Source: Schinkia azotoformans LMG 9581
GTDB lineage: Bacteria > Bacillota > Bacilli > Bacillales > Bacillaceae_J
NCBI RefSeq assembly: GCF_000307855.1
Contig: NZ_AJLR01000152.1
Span: forward strand, 1-64,000
Length of the DNA: 64,000 nt
Reading direction: 5' to 3'
A program made the position numbers and the translations under genes. The notes beneath the pieces are model-generated. The model was not told where the DNA came from and did no database searches. It was given only the letters and a program-made list of their open reading frames with translations. Position 1 is the first letter of the stretch; the number at the start of each line of letters is the position of its first letter. Shown here piece by piece: positions 35,821 through 45,721 of this stretch.

Positions 35821-36789
35821 TTACCAAATCCCTTTAAAATAGCGGTATACCTCTCTATATGGTACTTTCCGCTTATTTTTTACAAATTCACGCTTTTTCA
35901 TCATACCATAAAAGTTTTTTCTAAAATCTTTCCAGGAGCTTAAAATCTCTCTTTCTTTTAAAGTGGCATAGCTTAAACTCAACACTTCGTAAAACAAGAT
36001 TATCGGCAAGTGAAGCAATAAATAAAAGAATGAATCATTTTTAAGCATCGTATAATAGCGATTAATATAAGAATACTTCCGTATTTTCAACGAAATTTGT
36101 GTCCGTTTTTTTTTCCCTTTCCAGCCTCTTTTATGGTAGGCTACCGCTTCAGGGACGAACATCGCTTTCCAACCGAAAAGCTGTGCCCGCCAAGCCACAT
36201 CAACATCTTCTTTGTAGGCAAAAAATGTTTCGTCAAAAAACTCACCATCAATTGAAACATCCGCTATCATCGCCCTACGGTACATGGCTGCAGCACCGGA
36301 TACACCAAAAATGTCTTCTACACGGTCATATTGTCCATTATCCGTCTCCCCGGCTCCACGGTCAAAAGCACGGTGATTCTTTTTTATAATTAAACCCGAG
36401 CTATCTAAAACCTGATGCTCCTGCTCGCGGTACAGCTTCCCAGTCGCTGCACCTACCTGCAGGTTTTGCTCCAATTCCTGAACTAGATGATAAACATAAT
36501 CCGGATGTAGTTGTACATCCGGATTTAGAACTAAGACATAATCTGAGTCGGATAGTTGGAAGGCCTGATTGTGCCCACCGGCAAAACCATTGTTCGCCTT
36601 ATTTTCAACAAGAGTCATGTCTTGATAATAAGGGCTGGTTTTTAGACAATCAACTGTACCGTCCATTGATTGATTATCGACAACTAAAATATCAGAAATG
36701 GGATATGATTGCTCTTTAATCGATTTCAGGCATGGGACTATTTCAGACTCACTATTATATGTAACAATCTGAACAGCTACTCTTTTCAT
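35821..36789 (-). CDS. Glycosyltransferase family 2, rhamnosyltransferase-like
   Basis: GT-A enzyme of 322 aa: VQIVTYNSE, VVDNQSMDGTVD, LVLNPDVQ (metal-binding DxD equivalent) and DIFGVSGAAAMYRRAMI motifs, then a longer C-terminus with a hydrophobic segment (YLLLHLPIILFYEVL, about residues 255-275) that may associate with the membrane. It lies two bases from rmlD and 12 bases from the next GT2 gene, so all are cotranscribed. Confidence 0.87.
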   Translation of the reverse strand: MKRVAVQIVTYNSESEIVPCLKSIKEQSYPISDILVVDNQSMDGTVDCLKTSPYYQDMTLVENKANNGFAGGHNQAFQLSDSDYVLVLNPDVQLHPDYVYHLVQELEQNLQVGAATGKLYREQEHQVLDSSGLIIKKNHRAFDRGAGETDNGQYDRVEDIFGVSGAAAMYRRAMIADVSIDGEFFDETFFAYKEDVDVAWRAQLFGWKAMFVPEAVAYHKRGWKGKKKRTQISLKIRKYSYINRYYTMLKNDSFFYLLLHLPIILFYEVLSLSYATLKEREILSSWKDFRKNFYGMMKKREFVKNKRKVPYREVYRYFKGIW

Positions 36790-36791
36790 AG

Positions 36792-37637
36792 TTATGACTC
36801 CAATTCTTTAAGAAAACATTGCAGCGCTTCTCTCCAGTGTCGCAATGGTGTGAATCCATTTAGACGAAGGGCCATATCCCCCAAAACAGAATACGCCGGT
36901 CTCTGGGCAGGCCTTGGAAATTGTTCTGTAGTTAATGCATTTACTTTTATAGCAATACCCGCTTCTTCAAAAATGGCTTTGGCAAACTCATACCAAGAAC
37001 AACTCCCTGAATTTGTACCATGATAAATCCCATATTTTTCAGTTTGCACTAATTCGATTAGAAATTTTGCAAGATCAACTGTATAGGTTGGTGAACCAAC
37101 TTGATCATGGACAACACCAAGTTCATCTTTTTCATGAGCCAGCTTTAACATTGTTTTTACAAAGTTTTGACCATTAATACCATAGACCCAGGCTGTCCGT
37201 ACAATAAAATATTTTGTGCTTAGTGACTTAACAAGTTCTTCTCCGGCATATTTTGAATGCCCATAGACGCCAAGTGGACAAGTGTCTGCATATTCATGAT
37301 AGGGAGATTGCCCTTTACCATTAAAAACATAATCCGTACTAATATAACAAAGCTTTGCGCCTATATTTTCAGCCGCAACCGTCAGATTTCTAGTTCCATA
37401 AGCATTTACTAAATAAGCTTGATCTTTGTCTGTTTCAGCTTGGTCCACTTTAGTATAGGCTGCCGCATGAATAATGACATCTGGCGTTATTTCTTTAATA
37501 ACATGGTTGACTTGTTGTTGATTGGTAATATCAAGCTCATCGCGACCGAAAGCAAATACATGATGATCTAATTGAGATAACTCCTTAGCTACGTCATACC
37601 CTAACTGTCCTTTTGTGCCTGTAACTAAAACCTTCAT
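36792..37637 (-). CDS. rmlD: dTDP-4-dehydrorhamnose reductase
   Basis: The 281-aa NADPH-dependent enzyme performs the last step of dTDP-L-rhamnose synthesis. It has the N-terminal VTGTKGQLGYDV loop, ISTDYVFNG and the catalytic YGHSKYAGE (YxxxK). It is preceded by rmlB with a 3-base gap, in the order A-C-B-D usual for Bacillales glycan clusters. Confidence 0.95.
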   Translation of the reverse strand: MKVLVTGTKGQLGYDVAKELSQLDHHVFAFGRDELDITNQQQVNHVIKEITPDVIIHAAAYTKVDQAETDKDQAYLVNAYGTRNLTVAAENIGAKLCYISTDYVFNGKGQSPYHEYADTCPLGVYGHSKYAGEELVKSLSTKYFIVRTAWVYGINGQNFVKTMLKLAHEKDELGVVHDQVGSPTYTVDLAKFLIELVQTEKYGIYHGTNSGSCSWYEFAKAIFEEAGIAIKVNALTTEQFPRPAQRPAYSVLGDMALRLNGFTPLRHWREALQCFLKELES

Positions 37638-37640
37638 TCG

Positions 37641-38660
37641 TTATTCTCCCAATCTGTTAGAATACTGCTTTTCATAATATTGTTGGTAGTCCCCAGAAAT
37701 AATATTTTCCCACCAGTCTTTGTTATCCAAATACCATTGGATAGTTTGTTTGATACCATCCTCGAATCTATATTTGGGGTTCCAGCCTAAATTCGTTTTT
37801 AATTTCGTGGCATCAATCGCATAACGACGATCATGTCCAAGCCGGTCAGCAACGAATTTTATCAACGACTCAGGTTTCCCTAACTCATTTAAAATAATCT
37901 TTACAACATCCATATTTGTTCTTTCATTATTACCGCCAACATTGTACACTTCCCCTGGCTGCCCTTTATGAAGGACAAGATCAATAGCCTGACAATGGTC
38001 CTCAACATGAAGCCAATCACGGATATTTAAACCATCACCGTAAACTGGAAGTGGCTTATCGTTTAATGCATTAATAATCATTAATGGGATTAATTTTTCC
38101 GGAAAATGATAGGGGCCATAATTATTAGAACATCTCGTAATATTAATCGGCAAGCCATATGTTTCATGGTAAGCACGTACAAGGAAGTCAGCGCTGGCTT
38201 TACTTGCACTATATGGACTATTAGGCGCTAAAGGTGTTTCTTCAGTAAAATAACCAGTCTCCTCTAAAGTCCCATATACCTCATCAGTAGAAATTTGTAA
38301 ATACTTCTTGACATCATTGTTTTTAGTTGCGTCTAATAAAACCTGAGTCCCCAATACGTTCGTTTTAATAAAAATATCCGGCTCTGTTATGCTCCGGTCC
38401 ACATGGGATTCAGCTGCAAAATTTAGAACATAATCAAAGCTTTCCTTTTCAAATAGGTTATTAATAAATTCTGTATCAGCTATATCACCTTTTATGAAAG
38501 TATAATTTGGTTTATCTTCAATATCTTTGAGGTTCCCTAAATTTCCGGCATATGTTAGCTTATCTAAATTTACAATATGATAATGAGGGTATTTACCCAC
38601 CATATAACGAACGAAATTGCTTCCGATAAAACCTGCTCCACCTGTTACAAGTAATTTCAT
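37641..38660 (-). CDS. rmlB: dTDP-glucose 4,6-dehydratase
   Basis: Extended SDR enzyme of 339 aa producing dTDP-4-keto-6-deoxyglucose. Motifs: GGAGFIGSNFVRYM, STDEVYG and YSASKASADFLVRAYHETYG with the active-site Tyr and Lys. Its product feeds both the rhamnose branch (rmlC, rmlD) and, probably, the VioA-like aminotransferase two genes upstream. Confidence 0.95.
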   Translation of the reverse strand: MKLLVTGGAGFIGSNFVRYMVGKYPHYHIVNLDKLTYAGNLGNLKDIEDKPNYTFIKGDIADTEFINNLFEKESFDYVLNFAAESHVDRSITEPDIFIKTNVLGTQVLLDATKNNDVKKYLQISTDEVYGTLEETGYFTEETPLAPNSPYSASKASADFLVRAYHETYGLPINITRCSNNYGPYHFPEKLIPLMIINALNDKPLPVYGDGLNIRDWLHVEDHCQAIDLVLHKGQPGEVYNVGGNNERTNMDVVKIILNELGKPESLIKFVADRLGHDRRYAIDATKLKTNLGWNPKYRFEDGIKQTIQWYLDNKDWWENIISGDYQQYYEKQYSNRLGE

Positions 38661-38675
38661 AATATTAATGACCTC

Positions 38676-39227
38676 CTAAATTGTAAAATTAATTTCTGCC
38701 TCTTTTAGTAATGGGTGGATTTTATCTTTATCAGAAAGTATAGGATCTGATACAGGCCAATCAATTCCAATTTCAGAGTCATTCCATAATATCCCTCGAT
38801 CATTTTCAGGTGAGTAATATTCGTCAACCTTATAGGTTACTTCTGTATTATCTACTAACGTACAAAAACCATGAGCAAAACCTGTCGGTACTAATAGCTG
38901 TCTTTTATTATGTTCACTTAGCATGACAGATACCCATTTACCAAAGGTCCCAGAACCCTTTCTAATATCTACAACAACATCAAAAATTGCCCCTTTTACA
39001 CAACGAACAAGTTTAGTTTGAGCTTTAGGGTGTAATTGATAATGTAATCCACGGATGGTTCCAGCTGGAACAGACAACGAATGGTTATCTTGTATAAAGT
39101 TATAATTAATATCAAGCTTATTAAATTCTTTTAAATTATATGATTCCATAAAAAATCCACGAGAATCTTTGAATACAGTAGGTTCGATAATCAAAACACA
39201 AGGGATTTTGGTTTTAATCACTTTCAA
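38676..39227 (-). CDS. rmlC: dTDP-4-dehydrorhamnose 3,5-epimerase
   Basis: Cupin-fold epimerase of about 183 aa: ESYNLKEF, QDNHSLSVPAGTIRGLHYQ with the catalytic His, KGAIFDVVVDIRKGS and a FAHGFCTL motif. TTG 39227 is the better start because it follows GAGGTG at normal spacing and gives the family-typical MKVIKTKIP. The frame can be extended to GTG 39236. Sixteen bases separate it from rmlB. Confidence 0.95.
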   Translation of the reverse strand: MKVIKTKIPCVLIIEPTVFKDSRGFFMESYNLKEFNKLDINYNFIQDNHSLSVPAGTIRGLHYQLHPKAQTKLVRCVKGAIFDVVVDIRKGSGTFGKWVSVMLSEHNKRQLLVPTGFAHGFCTLVDNTEVTYKVDEYYSPENDRGILWNDSEIGIDWPVSDPILSDKDKIHPLLKEAEINFTI

Positions 39228-39245
39228 ATGTAACACCTCTATTTT

Positions 39246-40133
39246 TTATCTAATCCTTTGGATATTTTTTCTGTTAGCAAGTTTAATTAAATATTTTCCA
39301 TATTCATTTTTATTTAATGGTTCTGCTAATTGCAATAAATCTTCTCTTGTTATATAACCTTTTGTATATGCAATTTCTTCTAAACAAGCAACTTTTAAAC
39401 TTTGACGTTTTTCAATCGTTTCAATAAATTGGGATGCTTCTAATAAAGATTCATGTGTTCCTGAATCAAGCCATGCAAAACCTCGCCCTAAAAGTTCAAC
39501 ATGTAAATCTCCCATTTCTAAATAAACTTTATTAACATCTGTTATCTCTAGTTCCCCACGTTCAGAAGGAGAAATATTTTTCGCAATATTGATTACACGA
39601 TTATCATAAATGTATAAACCTGTCACAGCATAATTAGACTGTGGGCATTGAGGCTTTTCCTCTATAGATATAACTTTACCTTCTTCATCAAAATCAACGA
39701 CCCCGAATCTTTCTGGGTCATTAACATAATAGCCAAAAACCGTTGCACCTTTTTTCCGTTTTACTGCCTTTTCCAACAATCGTGGAAAAGCATGTCCATA
39801 GAATATATTATCTCCTAGAATTAAAGCTACATTATCATCACCAATAAAATCTTCGCCAATAATGAATGCTTGCGCAAGTCCATCTGGTGAAGGTTGAACC
39901 GCATATGATAAGGAAATTCCCAATTCAGAACCATCACCTAACAATTCTTGAAACCTTGGAGTATCTGTTGGTGTAGAAATTATCAATATTTCTCTTATAC
40001 CAGCCAACATTAATATTGATAGTGGATAATAGATCATGGGTTTATCGTAAACTGGAAGTAATTGCTTTGAGACAGCTTTCGTAAGTGGATATAATCGAGT
40101 ACCACTTCCGCCAGCAAGGACAATTCCTTTCAT
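39246..40133 (-). CDS. rmlA: Glucose-1-phosphate thymidylyltransferase
   Basis: Nucleotidyltransferase of 295 aa with the N-terminal [13 protein letters not shown] loop, [27 protein letters not shown] and VSIEEKP. It produces dTDP-glucose, the common precursor for dTDP-rhamnose and for the dTDP-4-amino sugar proposed from the VioA/VioB-like pair. The gene precedes rmlC by 10 bases on the minus strand. Confidence 0.95.
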   Translation of the reverse strand: MKGIVLAGGSGTRLYPLTKAVSKQLLPVYDKPMIYYPLSILMLAGIREILIISTPTDTPRFQELLGDGSELGISLSYAVQPSPDGLAQAFIIGEDFIGDDNVALILGDNIFYGHAFPRLLEKAVKRKKGATVFGYYVNDPERFGVVDFDEEGKVISIEEKPQCPQSNYAVTGLYIYDNRVINIAKNISPSERGELEITDVNKVYLEMGDLHVELLGRGFAWLDSGTHESLLEASQFIETIEKRQSLKVACLEEIAYTKGYITREDLLQLAEPLNKNEYGKYLIKLANRKNIQRIR

Positions 40134-40160
40134 TAAACATTCACTCCTCTATTTCTTACC

Positions 40161-41288
40161 TTAGTTTAAGTTTTGGTGGATTTTTTTTATTGCCGAACAA
40201 ATCTTCTCAATGTCATCTACAGAAAGCCTTGAATAGATAGGTAATGTTAGTACCGAATTTGCTATACGCTCTGCCACAGGAAGATTGTATCTCGTTTTAT
40301 AGGAGGAATAACACTCCATATTTGTAATTAGAGGATAAAAATACTTTCTAGTAAATATATTATATTCTTTTAACGTCTCGTGTAATTCATTTCTATTCAT
40401 TCCAAAGGATTCTTCATCTACTAGTATTGGAAAATAAGCATAATTGTGTTTTATTCCCACCATATCCTCCAATACCGTAATACCTTTAATGTCTTTTAAT
40501 AAATATCTATAAACACCCACTAGCTCACGTCGTTTTGCTATCTCATTTTCTACATATCTAATATTTACCAATCCCATTGCTGCTTGAAACTCATTCATTT
40601 TTGCATTAATACCAATTAACTCTATATCTTCTGGCCCACTAATACCAAAATTTTTATATAAATCAATAAATGACTTATGATGATTATCTGAATAGGTTAA
40701 GACTCCACCTTCAATAGAGTGAAAAACCTTGGTAGCATGCATACTGAACATTGAAATATCGCCATAGTTACCGATTCCGACACCATTTATCTCAACACCA
40801 AAGGCATGGGCAGCATCATAGATTACCTTTAAGTTATGGCGCTTTGCAATTTTTTCAATTTCAAAAACATCACAGGGATTTCCGAATACGTGAACTGGAA
40901 CGATAGCAGTCGTTTTTTCAGTTATGAGGTCTTCAATTTTTTGTGCGTCAATATTGTAAGTTGATGGTTCAATATCGCAAAATATTGGCTCTAAACCACA
41001 GTTTACAATTGCGTGCGTAGTAGATGTAAATGTAAAAGGTGTTGTAATAACTTGTCCAGTTAAATGTTGCGATTTAATAGCAGTCTCAAGTGCTAAATGG
41101 CCATTAACAAATAATGATGCATATGGAACGCCTAAATATTGGACTAAATTCTTCTCAAATTCATTATGAATTTCACCATTGTTCGTGAGCCATGAGTTAT
41201 CCCAAATTCTTTCCAACTCTTTCATATATTCATTTAAAGGAGGCAGAAATGATTTCGTTACCATAATAGGTTCCTTAAAATTCTCCAT
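40161..41288 (-). CDS. DegT/DnrJ/EryC1 aminotransferase, VioA-like
   Basis: PLP sugar aminotransferase of 375 aa. The N-terminal pattern (KSFLPPLNEYMKELERIW, then WLTNNGEIH) resembles VioA, which aminates dTDP-4-keto-6-deoxyglucose to dTDP-4-amino-4,6-dideoxyglucose. The PLP aspartate is in VIYDAAHAFGV and the Schiff-base lysine in FSMHATKVFHSIEGG. rmlA and rmlB next to it would supply the substrate, and the NeuD/PglD-like acyltransferase 10 bases upstream would acylate the product. FdtB/QdtB-type C3 aminases are less likely given the absence of a 3,4-ketoisomerase. Confidence 0.8.
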   Translation of the reverse strand: MENFKEPIMVTKSFLPPLNEYMKELERIWDNSWLTNNGEIHNEFEKNLVQYLGVPYASLFVNGHLALETAIKSQHLTGQVITTPFTFTSTTHAIVNCGLEPIFCDIEPSTYNIDAQKIEDLITEKTTAIVPVHVFGNPCDVFEIEKIAKRHNLKVIYDAAHAFGVEINGVGIGNYGDISMFSMHATKVFHSIEGGVLTYSDNHHKSFIDLYKNFGISGPEDIELIGINAKMNEFQAAMGLVNIRYVENEIAKRRELVGVYRYLLKDIKGITVLEDMVGIKHNYAYFPILVDEESFGMNRNELHETLKEYNIFTRKYFYPLITNMECYSSYKTRYNLPVAERIANSVLTLPIYSRLSVDDIEKICSAIKKIHQNLN

Positions 41289-41297
41289 AATAATTAC

Positions 41298-41993
41298 TTA
41301 CACCCTTCTCTTATATTCAAGATTCTCCGCTGCCTTCCCGATAACTATTTTGTTATCATCGACATTTTTAACAACTGTTGAGCCTAACCCTACCGTACTA
41401 TATTCTCCAACAGTAAGTTTCTCTCTTATAGAAGACCCAGCACCAACTAAGGATCCCTTTGATAGTTTGATATTGCCTGATATTGCTGAAAGGGGATTAA
41501 TTGTACAATAATCTTCAATAACTACATCATGACCAACAGTGCTATTGTAGTTTAGAATAATAAATTTTCCTAATTTAATATTGGTCGTAATAGTAACTCC
41601 AGCACAAATAATATTCCCAATACCTAATTCATTATTAGCATTTGTACTAACATGAGCATAAGGATGAATTAGGTTAGGAAATACTATGTTATCAGTTTTA
41701 GAAAAAACGGAATTAACAATTTGTTCCTTCCATTTCGGATTTGCTAATGCTATTGTTGCACCTAAAAGCTTATATTTTTTGCTAAACTCCGGAAAATTGT
41801 CGTTTGTTGAAACTACTTTTATTCCTTCTATTTCTAACCCAACATCATCTTGGCTATTTGAAACAAAACCTATAATTTCATAAACAGGCGTTTTATTAGA
41901 TTGATTAATATCATCTATAAGGACTTTAATTTCTTTTGCTTGACCACCGACACCGAATATTACAAAAGGCAAGCCTTTCCACACATTTTCCAT
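41298..41993 (-). CDS. Left-handed beta-helix sugar acyltransferase, VioB/PglD-like
   Basis: The 231-aa NeuD/PglD-family protein has an N-terminal Rossmann-like segment (PFVIFGVGGQAKEI) and a C-terminal hexapeptide-repeat beta helix (IGNIICAGVTITTNIKLG, VGHDVVIEDYCTINPLSAISG). The catalytic histidine of the family is the one in STVGHD. With the VioA-like enzyme it would give dTDP-Qui4NAc or another 4-acylated sugar. ATG 41993 follows GAAGGGGG. Confidence 0.82.
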   Translation of the reverse strand: MENVWKGLPFVIFGVGGQAKEIKVLIDDINQSNKTPVYEIIGFVSNSQDDVGLEIEGIKVVSTNDNFPEFSKKYKLLGATIALANPKWKEQIVNSVFSKTDNIVFPNLIHPYAHVSTNANNELGIGNIICAGVTITTNIKLGKFIILNYNSTVGHDVVIEDYCTINPLSAISGNIKLSKGSLVGAGSSIREKLTVGEYSTVGLGSTVVKNVDDNKIVIGKAAENLEYKRRV

Positions 41994-42021
41994 TCTTTAC
42001 CCCCTTCCAAAAAATAAAACC

Positions 42022-43146
42022 TTATTTTTTTATTTTTTGATATAGAACCCTTATAAAAGAATATAATCGAGTGTTTTGTTCAAGCTGTTTCCTTGTATTA
42101 TCAACAATAGCTTGTGGAATTGTATTTTGAGAGCTTTCTACAATATCAAGAGTACCCGTAAGCTCAAAAAAGCTATTTTCATCGTAATGATAACTTTCAT
42201 TTAATACTTTCCTAGTTGATTCATTATTTATCAATTTATGAAGTTTCTCTATTCCAATAAGTTTATAAATAAAAGAAATTTCAAAACTTGTTTTTAAATA
42301 CATAAATGCTTTTTCACATAAAAGTTCATCATCAGTTAACTCACCTTTTTTTGTAAATAGGTCGCTAAATCCATCGATAAACGTTTCTTTGTCCATACTT
42401 TCAAAAAAATTACTCATGATTAAATAGATCTCATTTTTATTTCTAATTCTATTTGCCGCCGTATTTGCACTAGTATTTTTATTGTTTGAAAGTATTCTAA
42501 ATACTACTAACTTTTTTTGTATAATGTGAATTTCTGTAAACTTTAGTATTTCAGTCCACATTTTAAAATCCGGCAATTGTCTAAAAGTTGAATCATATAG
42601 ATTAGTTTTTTCATAGATACTTTTTCTTATAAGAATACTTGGATGGCACAAACAATTTAATTCAAAAAAGAATCTTCTTAGCCATTTTCCCTTCGTTCTA
42701 TTCTCTTGTTCAAATGTATCAGCCCAAAAATAGTCCTTTTTACTTAAAACCGTTCCACTTTCATCGATAAACTTTGCATCTGTAAAAACCGCACCAATAT
42801 GTTTATGACATTCTAGAACTTCAGCTTGCAATCTTAATTTATCTTTTTCCCAGTAATCATCTGAATTTAATAAAGCAATATATTCTCCCCTTGAGTTATT
42901 TATTGCGTAATTTAAAGTGTATACAGCACCTTTATTTTCTTCAAATTTAATAAACCTAATTCGCTTGTCTTTAAATTGCTCTATTATTTCAACCGAATTA
43001 TCCGGCGACGCATCATCAACAATAAGAAGTTCAAAATGTTCATATGTTTGATTCAATACACTATTTATCGCTGCTCCAATAAAATTTGAATGATTATAAG
43101 AGGGTATGATTACTGTGATTTTGGGATTGTCTAATATGTTCTCCAT
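42022..43146 (-). CDS. Glycosyltransferase family 2 protein
   Basis: GT-A enzyme of 374 aa: VIIPSYNHSNFI, LLIVDDASPDNS and LLNSDDYW (DxD equivalent) place it in GT2. The C-terminal ~120 residues are helical and may mediate membrane or partner contact, ending in a basic YQKIKK tail. Start ATG 43146 has an AAGGAG site. It belongs to the glycan assembly operon; donor unknown. Confidence 0.86.
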   Translation of the reverse strand: MENILDNPKITVIIPSYNHSNFIGAAINSVLNQTYEHFELLIVDDASPDNSVEIIEQFKDKRIRFIKFEENKGAVYTLNYAINNSRGEYIALLNSDDYWEKDKLRLQAEVLECHKHIGAVFTDAKFIDESGTVLSKKDYFWADTFEQENRTKGKWLRRFFFELNCLCHPSILIRKSIYEKTNLYDSTFRQLPDFKMWTEILKFTEIHIIQKKLVVFRILSNNKNTSANTAANRIRNKNEIYLIMSNFFESMDKETFIDGFSDLFTKKGELTDDELLCEKAFMYLKTSFEISFIYKLIGIEKLHKLINNESTRKVLNESYHYDENSFFELTGTLDIVESSQNTIPQAIVDNTRKQLEQNTRLYSFIRVLYQKIKK

Positions 43147-43169
43147 TACGAAAACTCCTTGTTAAAAGA

Positions 43170-44093
43170 TTACTTTACCTTGAATCGATTTAGTAATTTG
43201 GGTGGCAAGATGCTTTTTAATAAAACTATAACAAATGGTGGTAGATATTCTTTCACCTTTATGACTGCTTTTTCCTTCGTTGTTCTTTCGGCTGGATTTA
43301 AAAGTCCATTTAAATGCTGTAATAATCTATTTTTATGTTCAGTGAATTCAAGATTATAGACGTAATTTAAATAAGCATTATATTCATCTATTAGTTTGAT
43401 CGTATCTTGTATTTTTTCGACTTGATTTTTATTAGACCATGTTCCGGAAGAATGGAGTCTATAAACAGACATAACCTCTGGTACATAAGCTATTAATCCA
43501 AACTGAGCAACTACTATATTTAACATCCAATCATAAACTGTAAATTCAAATAAACTATCATCTAATTTTCTTATTATATCCGCTCTATATACACATGTTG
43601 AAAAATTACCTATAAAATTATCCCGGACTAAGTCAGTAACTGTTACTAATTGAAATGGTTCCTGACTCGGCCAAGGCTGTATATTATATCTTTTCGTTCC
43701 TACATCCATGACTGTAAATCTATTAAATGCAAGTACGCAGTTTTTATTATTATCTAATACATTCACTTGTTTATTTAATTTTTGGGGTGACGTCCAATAA
43801 TCATCCCCTTCTAAAACAGCAATATATTCACCCTTACAGGCATTAAAGCCCCTTTTATAGTTTTTGGTTATTCCCAAATTCTTTTCGCCATCAAGGATTC
43901 TAATTTTATCAGGGTATTGTTTCTTATATTCTTTAATTATATTAAGTGTATCATCTGTTGAGCAGTCATCCGCTACCACTATTTCATAATCATAATCTAA
44001 TTGTTGTAGAAGAATACTGTCCATTGCCTCTTTAATATATTTCTCATGATTATAGGTTACGAGCAAAACACTCAGTTTTATAATATTATTCAT
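43170..44093 (-). CDS. Glycosyltransferase family 2 protein
   Basis: GT-A enzyme of about 307 aa with VLLVTYNHEKYIKEAMDSIL, VVADDCSTDDT and LEGDDYW (metal-binding EGDD). ATG 44093 is preferred because it follows GGAGTGATTT; the frame is open to 44117. It follows the possible hairpin at 44174-44210 and is separated from the kinase gene by 137 bases, so glycosyltransferase expression could be regulated at that point. Confidence 0.87.
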   Translation of the reverse strand: MNNIIKLSVLLVTYNHEKYIKEAMDSILLQQLDYDYEIVVADDCSTDDTLNIIKEYKKQYPDKIRILDGEKNLGITKNYKRGFNACKGEYIAVLEGDDYWTSPQKLNKQVNVLDNNKNCVLAFNRFTVMDVGTKRYNIQPWPSQEPFQLVTVTDLVRDNFIGNFSTCVYRADIIRKLDDSLFEFTVYDWMLNIVVAQFGLIAYVPEVMSVYRLHSSGTWSNKNQVEKIQDTIKLIDEYNAYLNYVYNLEFTEHKNRLLQHLNGLLNPAERTTKEKAVIKVKEYLPPFVIVLLKSILPPKLLNRFKVK

Positions 44094-44171
44094 GAAATCA
44101 CTCCATTCAAGAACCACTGTTCAATTCCTAATACTCTTGATTTATGCCCATGTAGGGGTATGTCTTTAATA

Positions 44172-44210
44172 TATAACCCCCTTTCAGGAAACATTAAAAG
44201 AAGGGGGTAT
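44172..44210 (-). terminator. Hairpin in the gap after the chain-terminator genes
   Basis: CCCCCTT (44177-44183) pairs with AAGGGGG (44201-44207), flanked by TATA/TATA. On the minus strand it follows the kinase gene and is succeeded by an A+T-rich but not U-rich tract. It may attenuate transcription into the glycosyltransferase genes. Confidence 0.45.
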
Positions 44211-44230
44211 AACGTATCTATTACTTCATA

Positions 44231-45703
44231 TTATTTACTTTTACAAAATACAGATACAATTTTCCTAAACCTTTCGAGTGCTTTCCAGCCTCTGGTTGAC
44301 GTAATTGCTCTGTTAAATTCTTCGAGTTCTCGTAATTTTTCTTTCTTTAACTCCAATCTTTCCTCAATTTTTTCTATTTGATTTTCTTTTTGTTGAATTA
44401 TTTCATTCAATTCTTTTATTTGTATTTCTTTTAATTGTAGTTGCTCATTAATATGTTTTTTATCTTCTTCTTTTAAAAGAAGTTGTTTCTGTAGGTGTCC
44501 TACTTGCTTCTCAACTATATCAACATAATTAGCATATCCTAATACTAATCTATCCGATAAAACTTTTTCGTTAGTTTCATATTCAAGCTTTATTTCCAAC
44601 GTTTTTTCCACATTAGATTTAAGGATTTCATGTTTGTATATAATTTGGGAATCGTCGGTTGTTGAGATAAAATCAAATAATGGATCTTCAATACATGCGA
44701 CCACATTATTTTTAGACACAATAGAGGAATCTAGTTTGTACTTTACATTATTAATCAACACTTTAGCATCAAGAGAAAAATATCCAATTGTATTTAATGG
44801 GTCAATTCTTAAGTATTCAAAAGGAGTTCTTGGTAATTCGCACCTTAAAACTATACTTCTTCCTTTATTTAGAATGATTTTATTAGACTCTTCCTCACTG
44901 AAATTTTGATTATCTGCCCAGAATACTTGTAAAAACTTAGGGATTTCAGCTTGTGAATTATATAATGTAATAATTTTATCAAGATCTACATTTTCTTTCA
45001 TATACTTAGAACGTAAATCAAACCATTCAAAGCCAACATAATAAGAAAAATTCTTTTCGAGCTCTGAAAAATCATCTATTTTTTCAGAATCAAAAAGTTC
45101 GAAATAAGTTTTTTTTGCTATTGTACCTTTACAAAGATTTTCATACTTTGCAAAAAGAACATTTAAAGCTCGATATATCACATAATCAACTGGAATTGGA
45201 AATTCAAATACCCACTCATAGTCAATAACAATAATCTTACCATTACTTAAAATTAAATTATCAAAATTCAGGTCAATGTTTGAAACTTTGAAGGCGGGCA
45301 TTCCATTAAATCTTTTTCCGTCTCCAAAAATATCAGTAAACTGCTTTGTTTCATAAAAATCTATAGTATTTTCGTTTAATAATATTGACCGATAAGATTG
45401 AACAGCTTTGATAAACTCATTTGCAGAGCCTTTTTTTAGTATATTATAAAGTCTTGTCTCAAGTAGTTCACCATCAACATATTGAAATATTAATTTATTT
45501 CCATCAAGTTGTGGTGGTACATGAACTAAATTTGAATCCTTTAATAGATGGAAATTTTTCTCTATTTGATGGATATGACTTTTACTTTCTTCGGTAAAGG
45601 GGTCCTTCCTAACAAAGCGCATTCCATTATCCTCAAAAATTGTTGTTTTTATTTGGAAACATTTTTTTCTATTTATACTATATTTAACACTTTTAATATG
45701 CAT
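44231..45703 (-). CDS. Kinase-like protein with C-terminal coiled coil, WbdD-type chain terminator part
   Basis: The 490-aa protein has an N-terminal protein-kinase/aminoglycoside-phosphotransferase-like fold: the catalytic-loop equivalent VSNIDLNFDNLIL (near residue 145) and the metal-binding IVIDYEWVFEFP (near residue 162). Residues ~400-470 are an uninterrupted coiled coil (KQLLLKEEDKKHINEQLQLK and onward), followed by a TSTRGWKALERFR tail seen on O-antigen enzymes. WbdD of E. coli O9a combines methyltransferase, kinase and coiled-coil ruler in one protein to cap the chain. Here the methyltransferase is the preceding gene and the exporter genes come before that. ATG 45703 has a GGAG site. 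Inference: phosphorylates the terminal sugar and measures length. Confidence 0.68.
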   Translation of the reverse strand: MHIKSVKYSINRKKCFQIKTTIFEDNGMRFVRKDPFTEESKSHIHQIEKNFHLLKDSNLVHVPPQLDGNKLIFQYVDGELLETRLYNILKKGSANEFIKAVQSYRSILLNENTIDFYETKQFTDIFGDGKRFNGMPAFKVSNIDLNFDNLILSNGKIIVIDYEWVFEFPIPVDYVIYRALNVLFAKYENLCKGTIAKKTYFELFDSEKIDDFSELEKNFSYYVGFEWFDLRSKYMKENVDLDKIITLYNSQAEIPKFLQVFWADNQNFSEEESNKIILNKGRSIVLRCELPRTPFEYLRIDPLNTIGYFSLDAKVLINNVKYKLDSSIVSKNNVVACIEDPLFDFISTTDDSQIIYKHEILKSNVEKTLEIKLEYETNEKVLSDRLVLGYANYVDIVEKQVGHLQKQLLLKEEDKKHINEQLQLKEIQIKELNEIIQQKENQIEKIEERLELKKEKLRELEEFNRAITSTRGWKALERFRKIVSVFCKSK

Positions 45704-45721
45704 AATTTCACTCCGTATACT

